Below are positions 1 to 9,763 of a stretch of DNA of 64,000 nucleotides, in pieces. Source of the DNA: Chloroflexota bacterium. Its GTDB lineage: Bacteria > Chloroflexota > Anaerolineae > Anaerolineales > UBA4823. The stretch is from assembly GCA_029265355.1 (NCBI GenBank), contig JAJUJL010000016.1:56802-120801 (forward strand). The letters are read 5' to 3'. The translations under genes and the position numbers were made by a program. Each line of letters opens with the position of its first letter. Within the stretch, counting starts at the first letter, position 1. The notes under the pieces were generated by a model, which was given only the letters and a program-made list of their open reading frames with translations, did not search any database and was not told where the DNA came from.

Positions 1-320
1 TCAGACAGATCAGCATAGTTGCGGCGAAACCAGGTGTCCTCACGCTGCATGTACTGGTCGAACGAGCGCATGATACGGTCGTAGAACTCCAGAAACACTC
101 GGTTATTGGTGACCGCATTCAAGCGGGCGCGCTCAACCTGGCGCAAAAACAAGATTGGATTATGATACACTCTTTCCCACAAGGACCGGTCGATGCGGAT
201 GAAAAGCCGCTGTGCGTCATAGTTCCAGGTCCACCACAAGTTATAAGACAGTTCAGCCAGCCGGTTGATACGGCGAGGTAAACTAAAATGGTTCGGTAGC
301 TGAGAACGAAAGGTCTTCAT
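1..320 (-). CDS. alpha-glucan (glycogen) phosphorylase, N-terminal part (DUF3417), truncated at window edge
   Basis: Manual reverse-strand translation from ATG at 320: MKTFRSQLPNHFSLPRRINRLAELSYNLWWTWNYDAQRLFIRIDRSLWERVYHNPILFL..., typical of DUF3417 alpha-glucan phosphorylases; open to the window edge. Confidence 0.8.
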   Translation of the reverse strand, partial: MKTFRSQLPNHFSLPRRINRLAELSYNLWWTWNYDAQRLFIRIDRSLWERVYHNPILFLRQVERARLNAVTNNRVFLEFYDRIMRSFDQYMQREDTWFRRNYADLS

Positions 321-535
321 TCACAAATCTCACTTCAATTTTCGAGTTTATTGGCAGCGTAATAATTCAAAACTGCCTGGCTGAATACGAGCCGGAAACA
401 ATCTTACCACAACACAAGCACATAATTGTTTGCCTTGCCGAGCGAGACTTGAAACGATACAATAAGCATCGCCAGGTGAAAAGGCCTGGGTTGTCCGATT
501 ATCCTACCCTAAACTTCCCCAGTGAGTCCTGGACC

Positions 536-1297
536 ATGAAACCGATCGCACAACTGTTCGTCACATGCATCGTCGATACTCTCTACCCGCAAATCGGTGA
601 AGCAGTCGTCGATGTGCTGGAACGCGCCGGTGTGCAGGTTCAATTCCCCGTTGAACAAACCTGCTGTGGGCAACCGGCTTTCAATGCTGGCCTGAGAGAT
701 CAGGCGCGGCCGATGGCCATGCACACGATTGGCATCTTCGAAGACACACCTGGCTCCGTGGTCGTTCCCTCAGGCTCCTGCGCGGCGATGATCCGCCATG
801 GTTACCTGGAATTGTTCGCTGGCGACCCGGCCTGGTTGGAACGCGCCCGTAAGCTGGCAGCGCGCACCTTTGAATTCAGCGAGTATCTGGTCGATGTCTT
901 GGGTATCACCGACGTCGGCGCTTCCTTTCCGGGGCGGTTGACCTACCATGCCTCCTGTCATCAGCTGCGCGATCTCAAGGTTAAAGAGCAGCCCAGGCTG
1001 CTATTGCAATCCGTTCGCTCTTCCGGTTTCGTAGAACTCCCCGAATCCCAGGATTGCTGTGGGTTTGGCGGCGTTTTTTCAGTGGAACACCCGGAATTGT
1101 CCGCTGCGATGCTGGAAAGAAAGATCCACAACATTGCCAAGAGCCAGGCGGATGTGGTGGTAGCCTGTGACGCTGGCTGCATCATTCACATCAATGGCGG
1201 ATTGCAGCGCCAGGGGCTTCCAGGCTGCGCCATGCACCTGGCGGAAATACTCAACTTGCGATCGAACAGCCGGAAAACCAACGAACATGAAGCCTGA
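536..1297 (+). CDS. lutA: LutA-like (Fe-S)-binding protein with CCG (cysteine-rich) domains, L-lactate utilization type
   Basis: CCGQPAFNAG and HASCHQLRDL...QDCCGFGG motifs; followed by overlapping LutB-like ORF; start set to ATG 536 within ORF 449..1297. Confidence 0.8.
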   Translation: MKPIAQLFVTCIVDTLYPQIGEAVVDVLERAGVQVQFPVEQTCCGQPAFNAGLRDQARPMAMHTIGIFEDTPGSVVVPSGSCAAMIRHGYLELFAGDPAWLERARKLAARTFEFSEYLVDVLGITDVGASFPGRLTYHASCHQLRDLKVKEQPRLLLQSVRSSGFVELPESQDCCGFGGVFSVEHPELSAAMLERKIHNIAKSQADVVVACDAGCIIHINGGLQRQGLPGCAMHLAEILNLRSNSRKTNEHEA

Positions 1298-3398
1298 AGC
1301 TTTCACCCAACAAATCCAAAAGGCGCTTGCCAATCCTGAGCTTCAAGCAGCCCTGGACGCCAACGCTGAGCGGCGCATCCTCGCGGGACAACAATCGCGC
1401 GCCTCGCTCCCCGAACCCTGGGAAGTGATGCGCCGTAAAGCCCATGCAGTGCGTTCCGAAGTCATTGAAAACCTGGATACCTACCTGGAGCAGTTCACCG
1501 CCATGCTGTCTCAAAATGGCGTCGTCGTCCATCGCGCCAAAGATGCCAGCCAGGCAGCCCAGATCGTTCTGCAGATCGCGCAAAGCCACCAGGTGCGCCT
1601 CGTAGCTAAATCGAAAAGCATGGTCAGCGAGGAGATCGAGCTCAACCATGTGCTCGAAGCGGCCGGCATCGAGGTGGTGGAAACCGACCTGGGCGAGTAT
1701 ATCGTACAACTGCGCCATGAGCGCCCTGCTCACATCATCACTCCAGCCGTGCACCTGCGACGACGCGAGGTTGGGCAGACCTTCCACGAAAAATTGGGCA
1801 TACCGCTCACCGAAGATATTCCCACGCTGACCTCGGTTGCCCGCCAGCGATTGCGCCAGGTATTCTTGCAGGCTGGAATGGGCGTCTCGGGGGTCAATTT
1901 TGGTGTCGCCGAAACTGGTACACTGTGCATGGTGACCAACGAGGGCAATGGGCGCATGTGCACCACACTGCCCCGCATTCACGTGGCGTTGATGGGTCTC
2001 GAGCGACTGGTGCCAACCCTGGATGACCTGGCGCTGATGCTATACCTGTTACCCCGCTCTGCCACGGGGCAGAAACTGACGGTATATACCAGCCTGATGC
2101 ATAGCCCGCGCCGCCCGGGAGATCCAGACGGGCCGCAGGAACGCCACCTGGTGCTGGTGGACAATGGCCGATCTGCCATGCGCCAGTCGCCGCTCTCCGA
2201 AGCGCTGCTGTGTATTCGCTGCGGTGCGTGCATCAACGCCTGCCCGATCTTTCGCGAAATCGGTGGGCATGGCTACGCTGGGGTAGCTGGCGGCAGCAGC
2301 ACCTACCCAGGCCCCATCGGCTCTGTCGTGGCGCCAGGCCTCTTCGGACAAGAATCCTTTGGACATTTAGCTCGCGCCTCCACACTGTGCGGCGCTTGCA
2401 AAGAAGTCTGTCCAGTCGATATCGATCTGCCAAAGTTGCTGCTTCGCGTGCGCGCCGGGATGACCCCCGCTGCTGTCCAACAAAAACCGCCCGCGCCCCC
2501 ATCCAATGCCCCCAAACCGGTGCGCACCGGTGTGCGTCTTTTTGCCTGGTTTGCTTCGTCCCGCGGGCGGTTTGTCCTGGCGCAAAAAGCCGCTGCCCTG
2601 GTTACTCGGTTGGCGGCTCCATTTCTGCGCACATCTTTTGGAGAGTGGATACGCTTGCCCGCTTTCACGGGCTGGGGCTATAGCAAAGATTTCCCAATTC
2701 CCGCCAGTCGCACCTTCCGCGACCGTTTTGCCTCCCGGCAAGCTTTGAAAATCGAGATTTCGAGCACCGGCTCAGAATTGCCTGTCCAGCACACCATCCC
2801 AGATCAAACGGCAGAATCAAGCTCGGTTTCTTCCAGACTTCCTGAAATCGCATCACAGGAGCTGACCACCCGCTTTGCCAATGAATTAGAAGCCCTGGGT
2901 GGCAAGGTTAGCTTTTGCACTCCGCAGGAACTGGCTTCTCACCTCTCATCCTTGCTCAGAGAGCGCAACATTCAGCGTATTCAATCCTGGGAGGCGAGCT
3001 CACTGCCGGAAGATTTGTTCAACCAATTGCAAGCCTCTGGTATCGAGATCAGTTGTGAACCCGACCCACAGGCGCAGGCAGGCTTGACCGGGGCGCTGGC
3101 TGGCATAGCCGAAACCGGAACCCTGGTGCTCACCAGCGGGCTCGGCAAGGCGCTCACCGCCTCCCTGCTGGCGCCTCTGCACATCGCCATCTTACGCGCC
3201 AGCGATATCTGCGCAAACCTGCCGCAAGCGCTCGCCCTGCCCGAAGTACAACAATCTCCGGCTGCGGTCCTGATCAGCGGCCCCTCCCGCACTGCGGATA
3301 TTGAAATGACGCTGACTATCGGCGTGCATGGCCCTGGAGAGCTTCATGTCATTTGCCTGAAAACACCTGATGAAAATGTGGCAAAACACAATTTATAG
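1287..3398 (+). CDS. LUD-domain / 4Fe-4S iron-sulfur protein, apparent LutB-LutC fusion
   Basis: N-terminal LUD (GVAETGTLCMVTNEGNGRM), two Cys clusters (CIRCGACINACP, CGACKEVCP), C-terminal second LUD (AGIAETGTLVLTSG...GPSRTADIEMTLTIGVHGPGELHVICL); start ATG 1287 overlaps the lutA end. Confidence 0.8.
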   Translation: MKPEAFTQQIQKALANPELQAALDANAERRILAGQQSRASLPEPWEVMRRKAHAVRSEVIENLDTYLEQFTAMLSQNGVVVHRAKDASQAAQIVLQIAQSHQVRLVAKSKSMVSEEIELNHVLEAAGIEVVETDLGEYIVQLRHERPAHIITPAVHLRRREVGQTFHEKLGIPLTEDIPTLTSVARQRLRQVFLQAGMGVSGVNFGVAETGTLCMVTNEGNGRMCTTLPRIHVALMGLERLVPTLDDLALMLYLLPRSATGQKLTVYTSLMHSPRRPGDPDGPQERHLVLVDNGRSAMRQSPLSEALLCIRCGACINACPIFREIGGHGYAGVAGGSSTYPGPIGSVVAPGLFGQESFGHLARASTLCGACKEVCPVDIDLPKLLLRVRAGMTPAAVQQKPPAPPSNAPKPVRTGVRLFAWFASSRGRFVLAQKAAALVTRLAAPFLRTSFGEWIRLPAFTGWGYSKDFPIPASRTFRDRFASRQALKIEISSTGSELPVQHTIPDQTAESSSVSSRLPEIASQELTTRFANELEALGGKVSFCTPQELASHLSSLLRERNIQRIQSWEASSLPEDLFNQLQASGIEISCEPDPQAQAGLTGALAGIAETGTLVLTSGLGKALTASLLAPLHIAILRASDICANLPQALALPEVQQSPAAVLISGPSRTADIEMTLTIGVHGPGELHVICLKTPDENVAKHNL

Positions 3399-3499
3399 GT
3401 CACTTTTTTTACATAGTTGAAGGTATTTCGGGTAAAATGTGTTTACCGTTCTCAGATGAGCATTATCCATTTTCCCGCCCCAAAGGAGACTAACCTGCC

Positions 3500-5251
3500 A
3501 TGCACCAAAGAATATTCAAACCATTCTTCTGGTTAGCGATTCTGGTCAGCATTGTGAGCATCGCTTGCAACCTTGGCACGGCTGCCACACCCTCTCCAGA
3601 ACCGCCGACCCAGGCGCCCGCCGCGCCCACCGACACATCCGCCCCACCTCCGCCCACCCAAGCCCCCACAGAAGCGCCGACCGCGGCGCCCACCGCCGAG
3701 CCAAAATCAGGTGCAATCTCATCCCTGACCGACGCCAAGCAGGCCATCATCCAGATCGAAGCCCAGGGCACATTCATCGACCCAGAAGTTGGCCTGGTAT
3801 TGAATGCCGCCGGTCGCGGCTCGGGTTTCATCATCGATCCATCCGGCCTGGCAGTCACCAATAACCATGTCGTCACCGGATCGGCTCTGATCAAGGTGCG
3901 CATTGCCGGAGAGGACGAGGTTCGCAACGCTCGCCTGGTGGCCGTATCAGAATGCTCTGACCTGGCCGTCATTGATATCGATGGCGACGGGTATCCTTAC
4001 CTGGAATGGAACAGCGATCCCATCGACGTTGGGCAGGAGATCTATGTGGCAGGTTTCCCACTGGGGGATCCGGAATACACCCTCACCAAAGGCGTGATCT
4101 CCAAAGCCAAAGCCAACGGTGAGACCAGTTGGGCTTCGGTGGATTCGGTCATCGAGTATGATGCCAATGCGCTACCCGGCAATTCCGGCGGCCCGGTGCT
4201 GGATCCAAACGCGGGCGTCGTGGGTATTCACTATGCTGGAAACCGCAACACGCGCCAATCCTTCGGCATCTCACGCGATATCGCCAGAGAGGTGATCGAT
4301 GAGCTGAAGACCGGAAACAACCTGGACAGCCTGGGTGTCAATGGACAGGCGGTTTCCAATGAAGACGGTTCTCTAACCGGCATCTGGGTGTCCTCTGTTC
4401 AGTCTGGCTCGCCTGCAGACAAGGCCGGCGTGGCCGCCGGCGATATCCTGTACCAGATGGAAAACCTGGTGCTGGCGACAGACGGCACAATGTCCGATTA
4501 CTGTGATATCTTGCGCAGCCATGATCCCTCCGATACCCTCAGCCTGACCGTTATCCGCTGGGCTACAGGCGAGCTGCTCGAGGGCCAGATCAATGGTCGC
4601 GAGTTGGCGGTCACCGGCACTTTTGGCTCATCCAGCAGCGGCGGACAGACTTCCCAGAGCGGAGACTACTACAACTTCGATGCCAGCGCCAGCGGCGACA
4701 TCGCCTACAGTTCGGAGTTCGATGGCGGGCTCGAGGATTGGGATTTCTTCTTGACCAGCGGAAACGACAGCGGCTATTCCGCAACCACGCAGAACAGCAC
4801 GCTGCGCCTGGAGATCGATCGCACCAATACCTGGGTTTACTTCGTCAACAACCAGATCGAGATGGCAGATATCCGCATCGACACCAGCGTCGAGAACCTG
4901 GGGCGCAACAATAACAACGTCAGCTTGATCTGTCGCTACAACGATCGCGGCTGGTACGAATTCAATATCGCCAACAACGGCACCTATTCGATCCTGCGCT
5001 ACAATACCAGCACCAACCAGTACACCGCGCTGTTCTCGGGAGGCTCGCGCGCCATTCGCACCGGCCTGGACACCAATGAATATACCGCCGTCTGTTCTGG
5101 TGAAGACCTCTCCCTGTATATTAACGGCGTAGAAACTCGCACTGTCAGCGATCGACAGTTCGATTCCGGCCTGGCTGGTCTCTCGATCTCTTCTTTCGAT
5201 GTCACACCTATCATCGCGGAGATCGACTACGTCACCTTTAGCATCCCCTGA
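3500..5251 (+). CDS. secreted lipoprotein S1C (HtrA/Deg-like) serine protease with PDZ domain and C-terminal LamG-like domain
   Basis: Lipobox-like SIACN after hydrophobic N-terminus; Pro/Thr/Ala-rich linker; trypsin triad context (TNNHVV, D, GNSGGPV); PDZ-like GSPADKAGVAAGDILYQ; C-terminal beta-rich segment. Confidence 0.8.
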   Translation: MHQRIFKPFFWLAILVSIVSIACNLGTAATPSPEPPTQAPAAPTDTSAPPPPTQAPTEAPTAAPTAEPKSGAISSLTDAKQAIIQIEAQGTFIDPEVGLVLNAAGRGSGFIIDPSGLAVTNNHVVTGSALIKVRIAGEDEVRNARLVAVSECSDLAVIDIDGDGYPYLEWNSDPIDVGQEIYVAGFPLGDPEYTLTKGVISKAKANGETSWASVDSVIEYDANALPGNSGGPVLDPNAGVVGIHYAGNRNTRQSFGISRDIAREVIDELKTGNNLDSLGVNGQAVSNEDGSLTGIWVSSVQSGSPADKAGVAAGDILYQMENLVLATDGTMSDYCDILRSHDPSDTLSLTVIRWATGELLEGQINGRELAVTGTFGSSSSGGQTSQSGDYYNFDASASGDIAYSSEFDGGLEDWDFFLTSGNDSGYSATTQNSTLRLEIDRTNTWVYFVNNQIEMADIRIDTSVENLGRNNNNVSLICRYNDRGWYEFNIANNGTYSILRYNTSTNQYTALFSGGSRAIRTGLDTNEYTAVCSGEDLSLYINGVETRTVSDRQFDSGLAGLSISSFDVTPIIAEIDYVTFSIP

Positions 5252-5277
5252 GCCTCTCGCCTTTAACTTGAATCAAA

Positions 5278-5312
5278 CATCCGCTGGAGATCGCTCCAGC
5301 GGATGCTTTTTT
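5278..5312 (+). terminator. rho-independent terminator after the protease gene
   Basis: Perfect 12-bp stem CATCCGCTGGAG-ATCG-CTCCAGCGGATG followed by cTTTTTT. Confidence 0.9.
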
Positions 5313-5322
5313 CCTCCGCTGG

Positions 5323-6396
5323 TCAATTGGATTGAAACGTTTCGAGAGGCAGCTCATAGCGCCGCTCTGCTATCGTACCCAGCCTCTCTGGCCATTTGCC
5401 AGTTATGGCCTGAACAATCTTACCAACATGTTCGTGACTGTTTTCAATAAATAACCTGTAGCGCTTTTGAGTACCGGCGGCAGCCGTGCCCGCCAGGTAC
5501 AGACCGGGCACGTTGGTTTCCATTGTCTCCGGATTGTATTCCGGTACTTTGCGCGCCGTGTGCAGGCGCACCCCAGCACGCTCGAACAATTCGGAGGATT
5601 GGATAAAACCAGTCTGCAAAAGCACAAAATCAGCAGCATGCCGCAAAATTTCGCCATCTTGTTTTTGCAAAACCACGAATTCAGGCGTGATCTCGACTGG
5701 AATCGTGTTCGGATAAAACTGGATATTGCCCAGTTTAATCTGCGTCTGCAAGTCTGGCAACAAATGATTCTTGACAATCTCGGCATCAAAATCTGGCTGC
5801 CGGTATGAAATTGCCACCCGGCTTCCAGCGCGCCAGCAACGCAGCGCCGACTCCACGGCCGAGTTTCTTCCACCAACGATCAACAGCCTCATGCGAAAAT
5901 AGTCATGCGGATCTCTCAGCCTGTGGCTGACATGTTCCAGGTCTTCTCCTGGAATCCCCAACTTATTTGGCGCATGCATATCGCCAAACGCCAGCACCAG
6001 CTTCTCGCAAAAATACCAGCGCTTCCCAGATGGTTTGCTGGTGAGCAGATAGAAGCCATCCTGGACAGGGCGAATATCGATCACCGGCTCGTAGGTATTG
6101 ATTTGCAAATCGAACTGTTCAACCACGCTGCGCAGGTAAGCCAGGTATTGTTCGCCAGTTGCCCGCCCCTGGTTGGTATTCTGCAGCGGCACTCCCGAGA
6201 TCTCTATTCGCTCGCTGGTGCTAAAAAACTGGGTTTCACGCGGCCATTGGGAAATGACATGCCCGATCTGGCGCGCCTCAAAGTGCAGGTAATCCACCCC
6301 TGCGCATTTGAGCGCCACGGCCAGTTCCAGCCCTATCGGACCTGCGCCAACAATCGCGACCTTGGCCTTGCTTGCTGGTTGTATTTCTCCTGACAA
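5323..6396 (-). CDS. FAD/NAD(P)-dependent oxidoreductase, YpdA-like (putative bacillithiol-disulfide-reductase family)
   Basis: [18 protein letters not shown] dinucleotide-binding motif, [15 protein letters not shown], second nucleotide site [15 protein letters not shown]. Confidence 0.75.
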   Translation of the reverse strand: MSGEIQPASKAKVAIVGAGPIGLELAVALKCAGVDYLHFEARQIGHVISQWPRETQFFSTSERIEISGVPLQNTNQGRATGEQYLAYLRSVVEQFDLQINTYEPVIDIRPVQDGFYLLTSKPSGKRWYFCEKLVLAFGDMHAPNKLGIPGEDLEHVSHRLRDPHDYFRMRLLIVGGRNSAVESALRCWRAGSRVAISYRQPDFDAEIVKNHLLPDLQTQIKLGNIQFYPNTIPVEITPEFVVLQKQDGEILRHAADFVLLQTGFIQSSELFERAGVRLHTARKVPEYNPETMETNVPGLYLAGTAAAGTQKRYRLFIENSHEHVGKIVQAITGKWPERLGTIAERRYELPLETFQSN

Positions 6397-6411
6397 TATT
6401 CACGCTCCCTG

Positions 6412-9048
6412 CTATTGCTCTAGCGCCATGGATATTTCATGCGCCAGTTGCTGCAAACCCACTGGTTTCTGCATCCATGCTCGCAAGCCCCGTTCCTTTA
6501 GGCGGTCGAGTTGCTGGTGCATTGGATGTCCGGTGAGCATGATGACCGGCACTGCAATACCACGGCGCTGGATTTCTTCAAACAGAGCCAGGCCACCCAT
6601 CAGCGGCATGACCACATCGGTCACAACCAGGGCGATCTGGTTGCCGAATTGCTCGAGGATCGCTAACGCCTCCACGCCGTTTGCTGCGGGCACCGATCGG
6701 TAGGTGAGCAATGTGAGACTATCTAGCAACGCCTGACGAGTGATTGCATCATCCTCAACCACCAATATCATCTGTCCGCTCCCCGCGGCTGGGAAAGCGA
6801 TTCCAGGCGCTGTTGATACAGGCTTCCCTCCAACCAGGGGCAAGTACAGACTAAAACAAGCCCCCCCTTGATCCAGATTTTCGACAAATATGTGCCCCTC
6901 GTGCTGTTTTACAATGCCATAGACCTGAGATAACCCCAGCCCCGTGCCATGACCAGGGCCTTTCGTGGTAAAGAAAGGCTCGAAGATGCGTGACATGAGA
7001 TGTTGAGGAATGCCTGGACCCGTGTCTCGAAATTCAATCAGCAGCCAGTTGCCGCCGGCAATCTCGCCGCAAGTGATACAGCGAACAGTTTCACTGGCTG
7101 GTAGCTGCGCCAGCTTCACTTGCAGCGTGCCGCCATCCAGCATAGCATCGCGAGCATTGAATGCCAGGTTCATGATCGCCTGTTGTATGCGGGTCAAGTC
7201 GGCGTTGACGTTGAAAACATCTGAGCCATACTGGAATTCCACCCTGATATTCTCTGGGAGGGTGCGCCGGAGCAGTTTCTCTTGATCTTTAAGCAGAGGC
7301 ACGAGGTTGACGGATGTGCGCTCCAGTATCGAACGCCGGCTAAAATCAAGAATCTGTTGGATCAAATCGGCGGCCCGGTGAGACTGTTGTAAAATCGTGC
7401 GCAGGCGTTCTCGCATCTCGGCCGGCGCGCTGGGCTCGGAGATCATCATCTCGGCGTATAACAAGATAACCGCCATGATATTGTTGAAATCATGCGCGAT
7501 GCCCGCGGCAAGTTGTCCCACTGCTGCAAGACGCTCTTGTTGTTGAATCCTGCGTTGAATGTCGCGCTGTTGAGTAGCATCCCGCAGGATCACCACCCAA
7601 CCCTCTGAGTGCGCCGGCGAACCAATTGGACGTGCCGCCAGCTCATAAATCTGCTCCTTATGGATGATCTCGTGCCATAGACCATCTGCTGGTTCCATCA
7701 ACAAATCACTCAATGAGAAAGTGCCAAGCGTCTCCAAAGGCTCTCCGGGATTGGCAGTTCCAAGCTCTCTCAGATAAATCTCTGCTACCGGATTGACCAG
7801 GCGAATCCGCCGGGATGCATCCAGCAGCATCAATCCATCCGGGACCGTATCCATAATCTGCTGGATCTGCCTGGCATGCTCCCGCACCTGTGCCATCAAA
7901 CGCTCACGCTCACGCTCTGCTTGTTTCCGCCCAGTGATGTCACGATAATTCAACACAAAACCCTGGATAGCGGGATCGTCCAGCGAATTTGAAGCGGTAA
8001 CCTGCAACCAGCGATAAGCCCCATCGTGATGGCGAAAACGCAGTTCACGTTCAGCATATCCACCCGGCGTTTGTAACAGCGCATCCAATTCAGCCTTGAT
8101 CATCTGCAAATCTTCAGGGTGGATAAATTCGAATATCTCTTTTTCGTTCAACTCATCTGGTGAATAACCCAGCATTGTCAATACCGTGCCACTGCTAAAA
8201 GTCAACCTGCCTTTCATATCCATCAGCGCGATCCCATCAGCGCTTCTCTCGATCATCGCTCTAAACCGGCCTTCGCTGATCTGCAGGTTGTGTTCCGCAG
8301 AGCGTAAATCTGCGACAGTGGCCTCCAATCCTGTGACCAGGGTTTGTATTTGTGAAGCCATGCGATTGAAGCTCAGCGCCAGCAATTCCAGTTCATCTTC
8401 CATCTCTTCTGGGTCGACCCGAGCAGAGAAATCTCCTTCACCTACCCGCCGTGCCGCCTGGGTCAGGCTGCCAATTGGCGCCCCGACGATCACCCAGATC
8501 GCCGCACCACCAATCAGTGAGATCAAGATCAAGCTCACGCCCAATTGCACGAGAGATGAACTTTCTAACTCGGACAGGTCTTGCCGGAACAGGTGCTGGC
8601 TAACCACCAATACCACAATTTGCTCCCGCCCGGGTATGCGTTGGGAAATCAAGAATTCATCCGTTTCACTATCCACCACAAACGAGCTTTCTTCAGCCAA
8701 AATTGGCGCCACGGTCTTAGCGGAATAAAGCTCCGTCATCGATCCAAACACCGGTTGGGCATCGGCGCTCAAAATCACACGGCCATCCAATGCTATCAGG
8801 TAAGCTGCCTGGCGAGCATCGGAAATGGATTTCAGCAAATCAACCTGAGATTGCTTTTCAGACATTTGGCCAAGGTGAATAGCCAGCATTCGCACGTCCT
8901 GGCGGTAGCGACGTTCGGCAAGATTCAGGAATGCTTCGGTGACATTCCGGCGCACAAAAACCGCCATCACAGCCAACGGCACTGTCGAGAGGAACAAGAA
9001 CCAGGTGATCAGGCGAAGACCCAGCGATCCGCGAAACCCTCGCTTCAT
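6412..9048 (-). CDS. hybrid sensor histidine kinase (TM-HAMP-PAS-PAS-HisKA-HATPase-REC)
   Basis: H-box GQLAAGIAHDFNNIMAVI; HATPase FRDTGPGIPQHLMSRIFEPFFTTK...GTGLGLS; C-terminal receiver ILVVEDDAITRQALL...VVTDVVMPLMGG. Confidence 0.9.
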   Translation of the reverse strand: MKRGFRGSLGLRLITWFLFLSTVPLAVMAVFVRRNVTEAFLNLAERRYRQDVRMLAIHLGQMSEKQSQVDLLKSISDARQAAYLIALDGRVILSADAQPVFGSMTELYSAKTVAPILAEESSFVVDSETDEFLISQRIPGREQIVVLVVSQHLFRQDLSELESSSLVQLGVSLILISLIGGAAIWVIVGAPIGSLTQAARRVGEGDFSARVDPEEMEDELELLALSFNRMASQIQTLVTGLEATVADLRSAEHNLQISEGRFRAMIERSADGIALMDMKGRLTFSSGTVLTMLGYSPDELNEKEIFEFIHPEDLQMIKAELDALLQTPGGYAERELRFRHHDGAYRWLQVTASNSLDDPAIQGFVLNYRDITGRKQAERERERLMAQVREHARQIQQIMDTVPDGLMLLDASRRIRLVNPVAEIYLRELGTANPGEPLETLGTFSLSDLLMEPADGLWHEIIHKEQIYELAARPIGSPAHSEGWVVILRDATQQRDIQRRIQQQERLAAVGQLAAGIAHDFNNIMAVILLYAEMMISEPSAPAEMRERLRTILQQSHRAADLIQQILDFSRRSILERTSVNLVPLLKDQEKLLRRTLPENIRVEFQYGSDVFNVNADLTRIQQAIMNLAFNARDAMLDGGTLQVKLAQLPASETVRCITCGEIAGGNWLLIEFRDTGPGIPQHLMSRIFEPFFTTKGPGHGTGLGLSQVYGIVKQHEGHIFVENLDQGGACFSLYLPLVGGKPVSTAPGIAFPAAGSGQMILVVEDDAITRQALLDSLTLLTYRSVPAANGVEALAILEQFGNQIALVVTDVVMPLMGGLALFEEIQRRGIAVPVIMLTGHPMHQQLDRLKERGLRAWMQKPVGLQQLAHEISMALEQ

Positions 9049-9089
9049 CTCTCTCAGCTCAAGACGATCAACTCAAAAACGAGGCCAGT

Positions 9090-9653
9090 CTACCACAGCG
9101 GGCGGCGTGTTCTCTTCGGCATCACCAGGAGTACCAGGCAGGTAGCCAAAAGTGTAACGATCACCTCTGGTAATGCACCCGTTGCCAGCCGCAGATACAT
9201 CTCTGTAAACACAATCGGCTGTCTGTACAATAACTTTAATCCCAGGATGAATGCAGGCATCAATATAAAAAAATAATACACCAGGATCAAACCAGCCCAA
9301 CCGAAAAGCATGGCAGGCATTTTTTGCCGTTCATAGACCAACACTTTATACCCCACCCCCATCCACAAACCACCTGATACATGCGCCAGTATCGAGGCCG
9401 ATGCCATGCCTCCCGGAACACCCATTCCAGCTAGCAAACCACAGACTATGCCTCCAAAAGGTCCGGTGAGCGCTGAGCCAATCGTCACGAAAACTTCACG
9501 TGGATCCATGACCACATTCGTTCCCGGTATCGGCAAAGTCAGGCCTGCTCTCAACACCACCAATGCTGCAAGGCCAAACAGGCTCGCCAGTATCATCAAT
9601 TTTAGCCAATGAGAAATACGCGAAGTGATCGATAAAGCTGGCGCAGAATTCAT
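9090..9653 (-). CDS. stand-alone LytS/5TMR-LYT-like multi-pass membrane protein
   Basis: Hydrophobic; VFVTIGSALTGPFGGIVCGLLAGMG resembles the LytS 5TM glycine-rich motif; start ATG 9653 (MNSAPALSITSR). Confidence 0.5.
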   Translation of the reverse strand: MNSAPALSITSRISHWLKLMILASLFGLAALVVLRAGLTLPIPGTNVVMDPREVFVTIGSALTGPFGGIVCGLLAGMGVPGGMASASILAHVSGGLWMGVGYKVLVYERQKMPAMLFGWAGLILVYYFFILMPAFILGLKLLYRQPIVFTEMYLRLATGALPEVIVTLLATCLVLLVMPKRTRRPLW

Positions 9654-9763
9654 GATCCTACACTCCTGATCGCCTAAGTGTCTCGGCACACTGGCTTTGA
9701 GCGCAGATTTCGTTGAAGCAAATCCAGTAGGCACACGCGCCCGACCAGGAAAGTCCATTTTGA

